Shown here piece by piece: positions 33,477-52,000 of a stretch of 64,000 bases of DNA. Source of the DNA: Montifringilla adamsi (Eukaryota > Chordata > Aves > Passeriformes > Passeridae). The first letter of the stretch is position 1. Every line of letters begins with the position of its first letter. The DNA lies in NCBI GenBank assembly GCA_017590115.1, contig JAGGNK010007448.1, forward strand, positions 1,342,815-1,406,814, in the 5' to 3' direction. The notes beneath the pieces were generated by a model, which saw only the letters and a program-made list of their open reading frames with translations, did not search any database and was not told the origin of the DNA. The position numbers were made by a program, and so were the translations under genes.

Positions 33477-36400
33477 CCGGGTGGCAGAGGCCTCTCAGCA
33501 GCAGGATTCCTTCCCAAAGGCATTGGACTCTTGCTTTTGCACAGTATGACAGACTGCTTATCAAAGCCAGAGGCACTGAAGAAAAACCCTGTGATGCTTG
33601 AGCAGAATGGCTGACTGGACTAAGCCAGCTCTGACTGGTGCTGTGGAAAGGGATCGGGTCTGCCCTTCCAGTATTATATTCTCAAGCAAAAAGACTACTG
33701 TGGAGCTCCAGGCAGGAAGCTTCTCATTATTTATATGTTAATACGTTTGTAAACTCATGTACAGTTTTTGTTAGGAATTCTTGATAGCACTCATTAACTG
33801 TAATGTTCAGATGAGAACATGTTGTTGGCCTAAAAGTTAAAAAAAAAAAGAAAAAAAAGAAAAAAAGTCATGTAGCAAAAGCTTTTCCTCCCATGTGGCA
33901 GAAGTGTCTGTGGCAGTGCCAAGGCCGGCGGGGCAGGCTCTGGCATCAGCACTTACTCTGGAGAACTCTGCATGGAAGCTCTATTTAAAAAAAATACAAA
34001 CAAAAAAAGAGCAAACAAAGTAAAGGTTGGAATGAATCCATGTCTGCTCTCTGGCTTTTTCCCCTTCCCTTCCAGCTGCCTCCAGAGCTCGGTCACCCTG
34101 GCTGCTGGCAGTCCCTGCAGGCAGGAGCAGTGCCCCAGGATCTGGTGCGGTGCATAGGGACCCTCTGGGCTCTGAGTCCAGGCTCTGCAGCCAGGGCTGC
34201 CTCCCAGGGGCTGCTGGAGATGGCCTTGGAGCAGCCAGGATTTCCAGGGAGCAGGATCAGCTTTCTGTTCCAAAGCCCTTGCACAGAAGGCAGTGGTAGG
34301 GGAGCTCAGGTAGCAGCTGTGTGTGGATGTGGCTTCCCCATTGCATAGGAAACACTCCAGTCATGTGCAGAGATGTTTAAATATCTAATGTTGGGTAATT
34401 TCAATTATTTGTTCACTTTTTTGAGAGTTGTCATCAATCCAAGAATCACTTTTTGATTTTTTTTAATGTAATAATGAGTAAAAGTAGTATGGGAGGAGGA
34501 TTTCCCTTGCAGAGCACATGCCTATTTTTCTTTTAATGAATAACCATTTTCTATATAATTTTTGCCTTAGAAGTGTAAGGAATATCAGTTGAGTTTCCTG
34601 AAGAGCTAAATGGATAATTTAGTGCCAGGTGTTAGTCTTGCTTCACAGTAGAAGGTTGTGAGCTGCTGAGTGCTTAATGCAGAGCCTTTCTTGGAGTGCT
34701 TAGTGAAAAATTTTTTGTAAAAGCCGTTTAGAATTTTGATTTTTCAATCAGGATTCACTTTGCCACTTCATGTTGCAATGTTGGTCTTGCTTGTATTCAA
34801 TTTGTTAGAAAATTGATCTGCTGTGGACTTCCAATATTATATTCTGTTTCTAATATCTGCATAGGAAGTTCTGAATTATTAATATTTGGGTGGGTTTTCA
34901 TCCTTTGGCTTTAAGCATCTTGGGAAATAGCAAAAAACTTTTGAAGCTTCCTTCTGGAAGTTCACTTGAAGGCACTTGGTTGAGTTGCCACTCTTAAACC
35001 ACAGTTGTACTGTAACTTTTCTGTTCAGGCAGCCCAAAATGCCCTTCAGTATGACAAAACCAAGCAGGACCCAATCAAATTTTCCTGTAATGGGTAATCT
35101 TTTTTTTTTTTAAGGAAACAATAATTCTTTCCTTGAAGTGAAATGCAGTTTTTGATGAATATAGAATGGGACATAAGGAATATTTTGTTCATTATTTGAG
35201 GTAATCCATTGGATGGAGCAGAAGTATTGACTTTTTTCCCTTGCCTGTTTAAAAGACTGCTATTTGTCCTGCCAGTTTTCCATTTTATTACCAGGAATCA
35301 TGTTTATCAAAACAAAGTGCAGTCTTAGAGCCCTTAAACACTTGAGCAGCACCAAGCAGGGAAAAGTTGGTGCAGATGCTTTAATGCTGCTGCAGTGAGG
35401 ACAAGCACAGGCTGCAGCCCAAGGCCTGGTGGGGCACTGGGGAAATTCCTCTGAGGGAATCAGGGACAGGTGGGACTCAGGGAAGGGGGAGACAAAGCCA
35501 GGATGGAGGTGCTGCGGAAATCCCAGTTCCTGGGAATGTGGGAGGGTGGGGTGCAGCAGGAGGGGAGATGCCCACAGGGTTTAAGGGCTGTGGGACCAAC
35601 CCAAGTGGAAAGAAACTGCCCAGACATCCTGCCAAGACTTGGAGATAACACCTGTGTGTGTGATCTGTGACTCCAGACTGTCCTTGTGCCAGAGCACAGA
35701 AGTGGCTACAGGGATTTTGACTCTTGGGAAGGTCTTAGGGGCTGCAGTAAACACTTCCCTGCCTGCTGGGGGGAGGTTGTGTGATCAGTGATTCTGGCAG
35801 ATCTTGGCACGTACAGACATCTTCCCTCTCAGTGAGGAGGGGCAGAAAGGAACTGGAAGGTGGCAGCTCCCCAAGCCACCCCTGAGGATGAAGCTCTTGT
35901 AAAGGCTCTCCTTACCACAGAGAACCCCAGCTGGCAGGGATATCTCTACATGGACAAGTATGTAAAAACCCAGGATTGGAGTCATTTATCTGGGAGCAGA
36001 CCTGGACAGTTCTGATCAAGAATTGATTTTCCAGGGGCTTCCCCTGATGGAGATATTCTTCATCCAAGTAATTTCCTGCAGGGAAATCTGGTAAATCCAG
36101 CTCAGGGCGGGAGGCTGCAGCATCCCTGATGCTGGCTGTAACAGAGGGCTGCACACTCCCTGTAAACACACTGTGAAATGCGGATACAGGTACCTTCCAG
36201 TGCTCCTTCCTATCCAAGTAGGGTGACATCACCAATCCCAACGTGCAGAAAACACAACTGGAAATCCTGGCTGGCTTAAGGAATACCAAATATGAAATAC
36301 AGTGGATTGCAGGGCTTGGTGTTCTGATACTTGCACCTTGAAAACACCATCAGGTTATAGTCTTAGTTTTCCTTTGTGACTTAATTTTCAATGAAACTCA

Positions 36401-37620
36401 TGGTAAAAGGAGCAGCTGAAAGACTGAAATGCTTATGGGAGGCATGGAGATGGTGTGAGACACCACATGGGCCAGGGGCAAAGCTTCACCACCCAGCAAA
36501 ACAGCACTGAGAGCAAAAGGAGGCTGGTGTGATTAAACAGGAGCATGTGGGATACTCAGAGTAAGAAGAAATCCTTTGTAAACTGAACCTGTGTCCAAAT
36601 GTGAGAGATGGAAAGAATAACATTTGGCAGGTTAAATGTAGTACAAGAAAGCAAACAAACCAACCCAGCAAAATAATGCACAGAAAGAAAAACAGAACAA
36701 AATGTTCAAGTAATAAAACTTGCATGAGTAGTTTTGGAAAAATCAGGAGCAGGGGGACTACTGGAGTCAGCAGAGACTGATGCACAGCAAAGGGAAGGGC
36801 TGACCTGAAGATGAAAGCCTCAGCAGAAGAAAATCCAGTGACTTGTTTGCATATGTGTCCCCTGTGAAAGAGCTGGTGGAGTTCACACAGGAACACTTCC
36901 ATATGGAGAGCTCCACGGGGAATCTGCTCAGAACAGAAGTGCTTTCAGGAGAGATTAAAGTTCAGCTGAAATGAGCAGCAACAAGTTGCCAGGAGCAGTG
37001 CCACCTACGGCTCCAAGGGAGCTCAGGGATGAACAAGCTGAGCTCCCAGCTGGGATGGCGACCTCTCCCTTGGTACAATATCACAGCAAATGTCACAGCA
37101 GCTTCTGGAAGGAATTTCAAACTACAGCCACCTGCACTTTGTGAATTCATGGATGCTGTGATGCAGCACCAATGGCTGAATACCGAGGAGGAGTCAGTGT
37201 GGGTTCTGTACAGGGAAATCATGTTTCAAAACTTTAGTGGAATTGCTTCAATTCCAGGCATCAGCAAGCTGGGTAAAGGGGATTTGGTTGGGACAGTGTG
37301 AACTGCATTTAATGATGACTTTGCTCAAGGCACTTAAGGAAGAAAAGCTGCTGGTCAAAAAGGGAAATGTCATATAGACAACTGTTTAAAAGACAGGAAA
37401 GGAAGAGTAGAAGGGAGGGTTTTTATAGTGGTGGGAAGTAAACAGCTGGATGTCCAATATATAAAAAAAAATTAGAAAAAGGGTAACGTATAATGAAACT
37501 GACAAGATCCACTGATTATATTATTTAGTGTAATGATAATATAATAAAGGTTGAATGAAATGCAGAAGGATTAGAGAGTGGGAGATGAAATTCAGTGTCA
37601 ATAAATGTAGGGTTGATTAT
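33477..37620 (+). other. ZMYND19 3' UTR and intergenic sequence up to DPH7
   Basis: The 3' UTR must begin at 33477. An A-rich run at 33838-33868 follows a T-rich region, but no canonical AATAAA is close by, so the cleavage site is undetermined. Sequence from about 34360 to 35340 is AT-rich without repeats. The 35700-37300 part has two modest open frames with no family resemblance. An ancient LINE remnant is suspected at about 37320-37635. Confidence 0.45.
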
Positions 37621-37635
37621 GGGAAAACAGCAAAC
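37320..37635 (+). mobile_element. Suspected ancient CR1-like LINE remnant
   Basis: GGGAGATGAAATTCAGTGTC followed by AATAAATGTA resembles the pol segment of CR1/L2-type LINEs (GATGAAATTCAATGTTGATA with AAATG). The upstream AAAAGACAGGAAAGGAAGAG fits the preceding pol region. Divergence is high and the ends are uncertain. Confidence 0.35.
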
Positions 37636-37639
37636 GGCC

Positions 37640-45765
<8,126 letters not shown>

Positions 45766-47068
45766 CCAGTCCCAATGGAAGAGGGAGGAAAACTCCTGAA
45801 CTGAGAGTGACAGCTGAACTTAATGCCCTAATTTCTGCTGGGCTTTCCCATCTTACTGCTGAGCTTGGGAGTCCTTCGAGGCCAACACTGATGGGATTCC
45901 TGATGTTTTATTTTCAGCACAGAGGGAAGCCTTTGCTTAGAGGCCTGTGGTCATGGCCAGACAGGTTTATTTAGTTTTTCCCTTAATGTCCCAGTTCCAA
46001 GTGGAACGGCCCTCCTCTCACAGGCTGCTGCTTTGTACCTCAGATCTGAATCCTTTCAAGGCTGGTTTGCATTTCATAATGGATCTGTTAAGCCTTTCTC
46101 CTTCCCTTACAAACCAGACTTGACCATGCTGCTGTGCAGACCCAGTAAGTGATCAGAAGGTTGCCTGAATGTCTCAGAAAGGCCCCTGAGCAGAGGCTTG
46201 GCTGTGTGATGGGAGAAGAGCTCAGACAGGCCAGATGCACTGCAGTGTGCTCACGGTGATGTTTAACAGAGAGAAGTTCTGGTTCAGAAGGAAGTGCAGA
46301 CTGTGTGATGGGGAAGTGCTGTGGGATCCTCCTTGTGAGGATCCTGGTGCTTTTCCATCACTCATCACCTGACTGCAGACTCCTTCATCATTCCCAGCTG
46401 AGCACACCCTGGTTCAGATAAATCCTGTAGTGACCCCACCATGTTTTAGTGCCACTCAACCACCCCCATGGCCTCTCAGTATTCAGCTCATTCTTTCTGC
46501 TCTCCACAGAGCTACCTTTAGGTCCAAAGTCAAGCTCAGTTTTTAAAAGGTGAACAGCTTTAAGATCAAAACCTCCAAAAAGTATAAGCGGTGTTTCTTG
46601 ACATCTTTTTAAATTTAAAATAAGTACAGAAACCAAAATCTTAACAGCATTGCCCTAACTACCTCCAGGAAAGGCTGCAGGATTTCTCATGGTTGCTCCA
46701 TTAGCTCTCTTTTTTTCACTGTGAAATATCAGCAAAACACTCTTTCTGGAACATTTCCTCTATTCCTAGAAACAAAAAACCAGCTTAAACTAGATCAGTA
46801 ACTTTTAGCTTGCGTGGTTTGTCTTTGAGGGTCCTAAAGAATGATTTGTCTGGAGGGAAAGAAACACCAGCAACAGGTCTCTGTGTAACAGTGCTGCAAC
46901 TAAATGAGGTGCAGCAGATGAGAACTTTGCTGCTTTGAAACCCCCTTCTCAAGGGTGAATGTGTATTTTAGCAAACATTCTGGAGCACTGTTACATGAAC
47001 ATTCATATTAGTAATGAAAACAAGAGCTTTTGCTAGAGAAAAAACATGCTATTTTTGGATGTTTCTAC

Positions 47069-47074
47069 AATAAA
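47069..47074 (+). terminator. DPH7: Probable DPH7 polyadenylation signal AATAAA
   Basis: Canonical hexamer 1.3 kb after the DPH7 stop, followed by T- and GT-rich sequence (TTATCTTTTTTTGGTTGTTT). Earlier non-canonical signals cannot be excluded. Confidence 0.55.
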
Positions 47075-47911
47075 ACAAATGTAAGTGATTTATCTTTTTT
47101 TGGTTGTTTTGAGTTTTAAAAATCAAATTAGTTGCTAGTCCTTATGAGGACGTTCTGCCCTGCCCTGGGATGGCTCGGGCTCCAAGGGGTGAATATTCTT
47201 TGGGAGTCAGAGCGGACAATCCAGTTCCCTGGGAAAACCGAGGGTGTGTCCCTGTATCTGTTTGAAAGGTTGTAATGCCTTTTATTGCCCTGTGAGAGCA
47301 GAGGGAACAGCCCGAGGGCAGCGCAGCTGGAGCGGTGACACCGACTGGGACCAGCCTGCTTTAGGCCAGGCCTTGCCTTGCTCAGAGAAATGAGGTGAGC
47401 AGTCAGTATCTGCCTTCACGTGGGGTGTGAGGCAAATGATGTGGTCAAGAGCAAGCTGGAATGGGATCTCCTGCTCTCCAGCCCTGCAGCCCTCTCCTGC
47501 CACCTGCCCTGGTGGGCAGCAAGGCTCACAAGGGGAGGGCTGAAGGGGCACCTCTGCCAACAGCAGCGGAGCAAGGCAGGAAACAGCCACCTGTGTGTGA
47601 CTTGTTCTGATCAGCTTCCCAGGAGGTGAAAAATGCAGAGTTCAGTTAGAAAAGCTGTGTCTTCCCCATCCCCACTGTGGCTGATCCCTGAGCACAGCTC
47701 ATCCTTCTGAGATTGGGGTTGCAGCCCTGCCCAGCCCCGAGAATGTGGGGGTTTGAACCCCCCCACACCACCGTAAGGACTCATCTGGCAGCCCTTATTA
47801 CAGACTAAGTGCTCACAGACCATCCACTGATCTTGCTTCCTTTCTGCCAAAGTGAACGCTTTCAGTCTTAATTTAATTTTTAAAGTTTAATTCTTAAACT
47901 TTGCAGTACTT

Positions 47912-47917
47912 TTTATT
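47912..47917 (-). terminator. MRPL41: Candidate MRPL41 polyadenylation signal (minus strand)
   Basis: TTTATT on plus is AATAAA on minus, about 225 bases beyond the MRPL41 stop. A second candidate is at 47281-47286. Which one is used cannot be decided from sequence alone. Confidence 0.4.
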
Positions 47918-48140
47918 TAGAAACGTCATGGACCCCTCATCCTCGGAACCCCAGAGAGGGTTTCTGCTCACCAGGCACAGCTGTCTCCCAGAGGAATCAC
48001 CAGTGATGGACGGGAAATCAAACCGCAGATTTCACCAGGATTTAAATCAGGTATTACAGAAGAACAAGGCAGAAAGATTTGCTTTAATGTTCAGTGAGGG
48101 AGCCTGTCCCGTGTTGGCCGGAGGTATCACTGCCCACTCC

Positions 48141-48548
48141 CTACCGCACGTAGTTCTTGGGGAAGAGCTGGAAGAGCTTGCCCTCCTGCGTGGGCTCGAA
48201 GCCGTACTTCTCCAGGTTGTTCGGGTCGAATGTGCCGTCCTTCACGTCCTTCTCGATGCGCGGAGCCACCACCTGGTCGAAGAGCTGCTTGGCCGTCAAG
48301 GGCGGCTCGGAGCCCTCGGGGGCGCGGTACGACACGTAGGGCCGCAGCTTGAAGCCCGTCAGGTCGGGTACGACGAACTCGGGCACCATCTCCCTGACGA
48401 GAAGGAACTTCTTGTTGCGGGTGAGCACGCCCAGCTTCTTGGCACCGCGGCCCTTGTTGTGGCTCCGCGGGCCGCGCTTGCTGGTGAACGGCGACACGCG
48501 GTCGGCGCCGCGCACCAGCCCGCGGACTAGCTGGGTCAGCAGCCCCAT
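48141..48548 (-). CDS. MRPL41: MRPL41, mitochondrial large ribosomal subunit protein mL41 (complete)
   Basis: mL41 is a component of the 39S mitoribosomal subunit, imported into the matrix. A single uninterrupted exon encodes 135 residues, against 137 in human. The start [17 protein letters not shown] is chosen because it aligns with the human start and is the first ATG; a GTG-initiated extension of three codons is ignored. The N-terminus is basic and lacks acidic residues until position 16, as in a mitochondrial targeting peptide. Conserved blocks are [64 protein letters not shown] and [13 protein letters not shown] at the C-terminus. The coding region is strongly GC-biased, as expected inside the CpG island. 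The gene is convergent with DPH7 and divergent from PNPLA7. Confidence 0.97.
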   Translation of the reverse strand: MGLLTQLVRGLVRGADRVSPFTSKRGPRSHNKGRGAKKLGVLTRNKKFLLVREMVPEFVVPDLTGFKLRPYVSYRAPEGSEPPLTAKQLFDQVVAPRIEKDVKDGTFDPNNLEKYGFEPTQEGKLFQLFPKNYVR

Positions 48549-49051
48549 GCCGGGCACCGAGGGCTCAGCGGGGCCGGAGCCGGGCCGGTCCCTGAGCGCA
48601 GCCGGGAGCTCAGAGAGACCGGACTGGTCCCCGCGGAATTAGCAAAGCCGGAGAGAGTCCCGAAGAGCACCCGGGGGGGCCCAGCGGAGGCGGAGCCGGT
48701 CCCCGCGAGCACCGGGGCCGGGTTCCCCTCACGACCCGGAGCGGCCCCGCGGCGCTCCCGCCTCGGCACACCCCAACAGCGCCCGCTCCCATTGGCCGGG
48801 CCGCGCCGGCCAATCCGCAGCGCCGATGCTGCCCCCGCGCGGCACGCGCGCCGAACGGCTCCCGGGGGCCTTTCCCCGCCAATCAGCAGCGAGCGGCCCG
48901 CGGCGTGGGCGGGGCCTGGCGCGGCCGCGCCCCCTGGCGGCGGCGGGCGGGGTCTGCGCTCAGCGCCCTTCGCCCCGGCCCGGGGACTGCGAGCGCCGGG
49001 ACAGAGACCGGGACCGGGAGCGGGAGCAGGGCTGGCACCGGCACCGGGATA
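48549..49051. promoter_or_regulatory. Bidirectional CpG-island promoter MRPL41 / PNPLA7 with three CCAAT boxes
   Basis: Only 503 bases separate the two start codons, and the interval is very CG-rich. CCAAT boxes occur at 48791-48795 (inverted), 48810-48814 and 48879-48883. No TATA box is evident. Multiple NF-Y type sites in a short CpG-rich gap are typical of head-to-head housekeeping pairs. The island continues into both flanking genes (about 48140-49420). Confidence 0.75.
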
Positions 49052-52000
49052 ATGGCGGGGGAAGGAGCAGGTGAGAGGGAGCCGGGGATCGCTGGAGCGC
49101 GGCGGCGGGACGCGGGCCTGGCGGGCTGGTGTAGCCCCCGGCCGGTGCCGGTGCCCCAGGCCCCGCGGGAGGAGCTGTTGTTGTCTTGTTCGGAGCCCGT
49201 GTCCCGAGCTCTAGCCTGGCGAAACGGGGCCGGGAGAGCACCCGGGTCCGGCCGGGTGACCGTGAGGGTGAGCCGCGGTCGGTGCCCTCCGTGCCCGGGC
49301 AGGGTCGGGGCTGTCCCCGGGCAGTGCCCGTCCCGCGGGGCCGTTCCGCTCTTGGCTTTCCGTCGGGAGCAGGGATGGGTCCGGCTGTGCCACCGGGCTC
49401 GCAGCTCTCCCACAGCCTCTCTCCGTGTGGAGAGGCTCCCGGGGAGCTGCTGTCTAAATTCCCGTGGCCGTGCAGAAGGTTCTTCTGGAGAAGTCCCGTC
49501 CCGCAGCACTTCACTGCTGGGTTTTGTTGATGATAAAGTTAAAAAATTATTGTTCCCCTTGTGTTGTTCAAGAGTTTGCATCAGAAACTGCGGTCATCTC
49601 TTAACTCAGACTTCTCTTTGCTTTTGTCTTTGCTCCTGCCGCTCCTCTAGACATGGATGAAGGGGACAACAGCACCAGCCTTGAGGTACAATATGTTTTG
49701 CTCTTATTTTTGCACTTATTTATTTCCTTGTGAGTGTTTCCAGAAGCTGAAAGCAGCTGTACCTAATTTGATAGCATTGAGACAATGCCTTTAGATGCTT
49801 TTACTTTGAAAGAGCCTTTCCTTCTGGGAGTTTTATCCTTTCAAACTTTTGAGCATTGCTCCCATTTTATTGTGTGTGTGTTGTATTTCTTGCAAACCAT
49901 TCATGCTCTGCTTCATATTCTAAACTGTTTTAATAATGCTATGATTTAAGTACTTTCATTTTTATCCTGAAGAAGGAGGAGTTGCAGAATTCTGGCGGAC
50001 TGCACTTCTTGCATTTGTTTTTAATCACAAATGTGAAACTCGCAGACCAAAAAGGCACATGATGCTTTCCCTAGTCATGAAAAACAAACCCCATGAGAGG
50101 AAATAGTTCTCAAACTAAAAAACACACACAATGTACTTGTACACAGTTAACAATGTTTTGTGAAAATCCAGGTTCTGTAGTCAAAACAAGGCACGGGTGC
50201 CTCTGAGCTATGAGGAAGCCTTGTGTTTGGGCTAATCCCAATTTTAAGTCCTTGTTTTCAGGGCTGATAAGCCTTTCCCACCCCTGCCTGGCTGGAGAAT
50301 GTGTCAGTGTTTGCCTTGGACTGCAGTGAGGAGTGGTTGGACTCGGCAGTGCTGGGTGCCTGGACCCTGGATGGGTGTGAGCTCACTTGTGAGGCTGCAT
50401 GTTTGTGCTGGTTGCTGCTCAGCCTCGAGTTCTGAAGGAAACTCGGACATCAGGAAGCAGAGCAATGCTCTTTGTGCCAGTCCATCCCCTGGGCAGGTGA
50501 CTGCTCCGAGTTCAGAGGCAGGGAGGGCCCTGCAGGGTGGTCCCACACCGAGGGTTCCTTGGGGCTGGCTGAGCTGAGCTCCTTGGGGTGCTTCTCCTTG
50601 CCCTCCTCAGAGAGGAGCTGCCCTGGTGACTTGGCTGTGCCCTCATTCCTGCCCCAGGAGCTGTCACAGCAGTCAGTGTCAGTCTCAGGTGTCTGCACAC
50701 ATCAGCCAGGCTGCTTTGCTTTCTCGGCTTGTCCACAAGGATTGTCCAGGCTGGGAAAGATCCCCCCCGAGTCTGAGCAGGGCAGCATCACGCTGTCACT
50801 TGTGAGAACTTTGCAAGAACCTCTCAGGGGTTCTTGGAGCTCTGAGTTTCATCTTTCTCTTGTTGCTTTTCTGCACTGAGGCCCCAGCCTGGGCGTGTTT
50901 GTGTTTTATTCTTTTCCCCATGGATTTGTTTCTCCCCTTGCAGCAGCAATGTGAGTGTCAGTTGGCAATTACTATTTTTGGTGTTATTTGAGATCATGCA
51001 GGCCTGGGGAGCAGCAGAACTGTCCATGTCCCAGTGTCTCTGACAGTGTCAAGGGGAAATAAATGCATTAAGTGACCAGAACAGACTTCCACCAGGAACT
51101 TTGTGTCACCAGGTGTTCTACCTGTTGCTGACACATCTTCAGCTTTTTATTTTTTTCAAAATCTTGTGACTTTTTACTGCAATCTCGTGAGTAATGGTCT
51201 GATAACAATAGTGACAGAGTTACTTTGACTCATGTTGGGAAGATTAACATTAAAGTGCTAAAGTGACCTGAGAAGGCAAAGTGAGCACAGGGATCTGTGT
51301 GAGGTGACTGGTCTGGCAGGAGTTTCCTTTGTGCTGTAAAACTGGAATTAATTCCATTAGAGGGACCAGTTTGGTGACTTGGTGTGCCTTTCATTTTTCT
51401 CTTGGTGGCAAAGTTGAGTTCAGCTGTCATCCAGATCTGGAGCCAGGGGCAGGAATGGGACCTGAGCTGTGTGTCGTGCTTAATTCAAGTGCTTTTAAGG
51501 TTCAAGACTTAGAGGGGGATATATTTGTCCTTGTACTCACATTGTTTTCACTTGTTCCTAAGAATTGTTTTTCCTTTTCCCCCTTTCTCTTAAGTTTTGG
51601 GTTGGCATTTGTGAGACTGTTTTAGGTGCCAGGTTTTATTCCTGAGTGACACTGATGGACACAGGTCCCAGGACAGCACACCTGAGCTCAGGGCTTCTGC
51701 CCATGTGCATCTGCTTTTTATATTATTTTAATATGCTGGTTTGTGACTTGTTTTCTCAGTCTCATAAAGTCCTTTGCATTCCATTCTCATCCTTGTTGCT
51801 CTGAATAACATAGGGTGATTTTAAAAAGTGTTCATCTGTTTGACCCTGGTTTAGCCTGTTTAGGAATGCACTGAACTGACAGCAACACAAAACTCCCCTA
51901 CTGATCCCTTTCCTCTGGATGTTTCTGTTTGCAAAGTGGGTTATAAGTCAAACAAAAACACAATCAAGTTGATTGAGATGTTTTTTTAATGGGGACTTTT

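Larger units (their letters stand above)
45766..48140. other. DPH7 3' UTR, short gap, and MRPL41 3' UTR (convergent ends)
   Basis: DPH7 transcription enters from the left and MRPL41 from the right. The first good plus-strand AATAAA after the DPH7 stop is at 47069-47074. On the minus strand, AATAAA signals (TTTATT on plus) occur at 47912-47917 and 47281-47286. The two 3' ends may therefore lie only a few hundred bases apart. No repeat or other gene was recognised. Confidence 0.5.

Noticed and set aside
36486..37301. Two modest open frames between ZMYND19 and DPH7
   Set aside because: Neither resembles a known protein; one is a hydrophobic minus-strand frame in A/T-biased DNA, and there are no splice or promoter signals.
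48549..48557. Upstream in-frame GTG start for MRPL41 (three extra codons)
   Set aside because: The ATG at 48548 aligns with the human start, and non-ATG initiation is not needed.
48883..49660. Long open frames (about 230-250 residues) on both strands around the PNPLA7 first exon
   Set aside because: They overlap each other and a splice-verified exon, are low-complexity Arg/Pro/Gly sequence, and are best explained by CpG-island composition.
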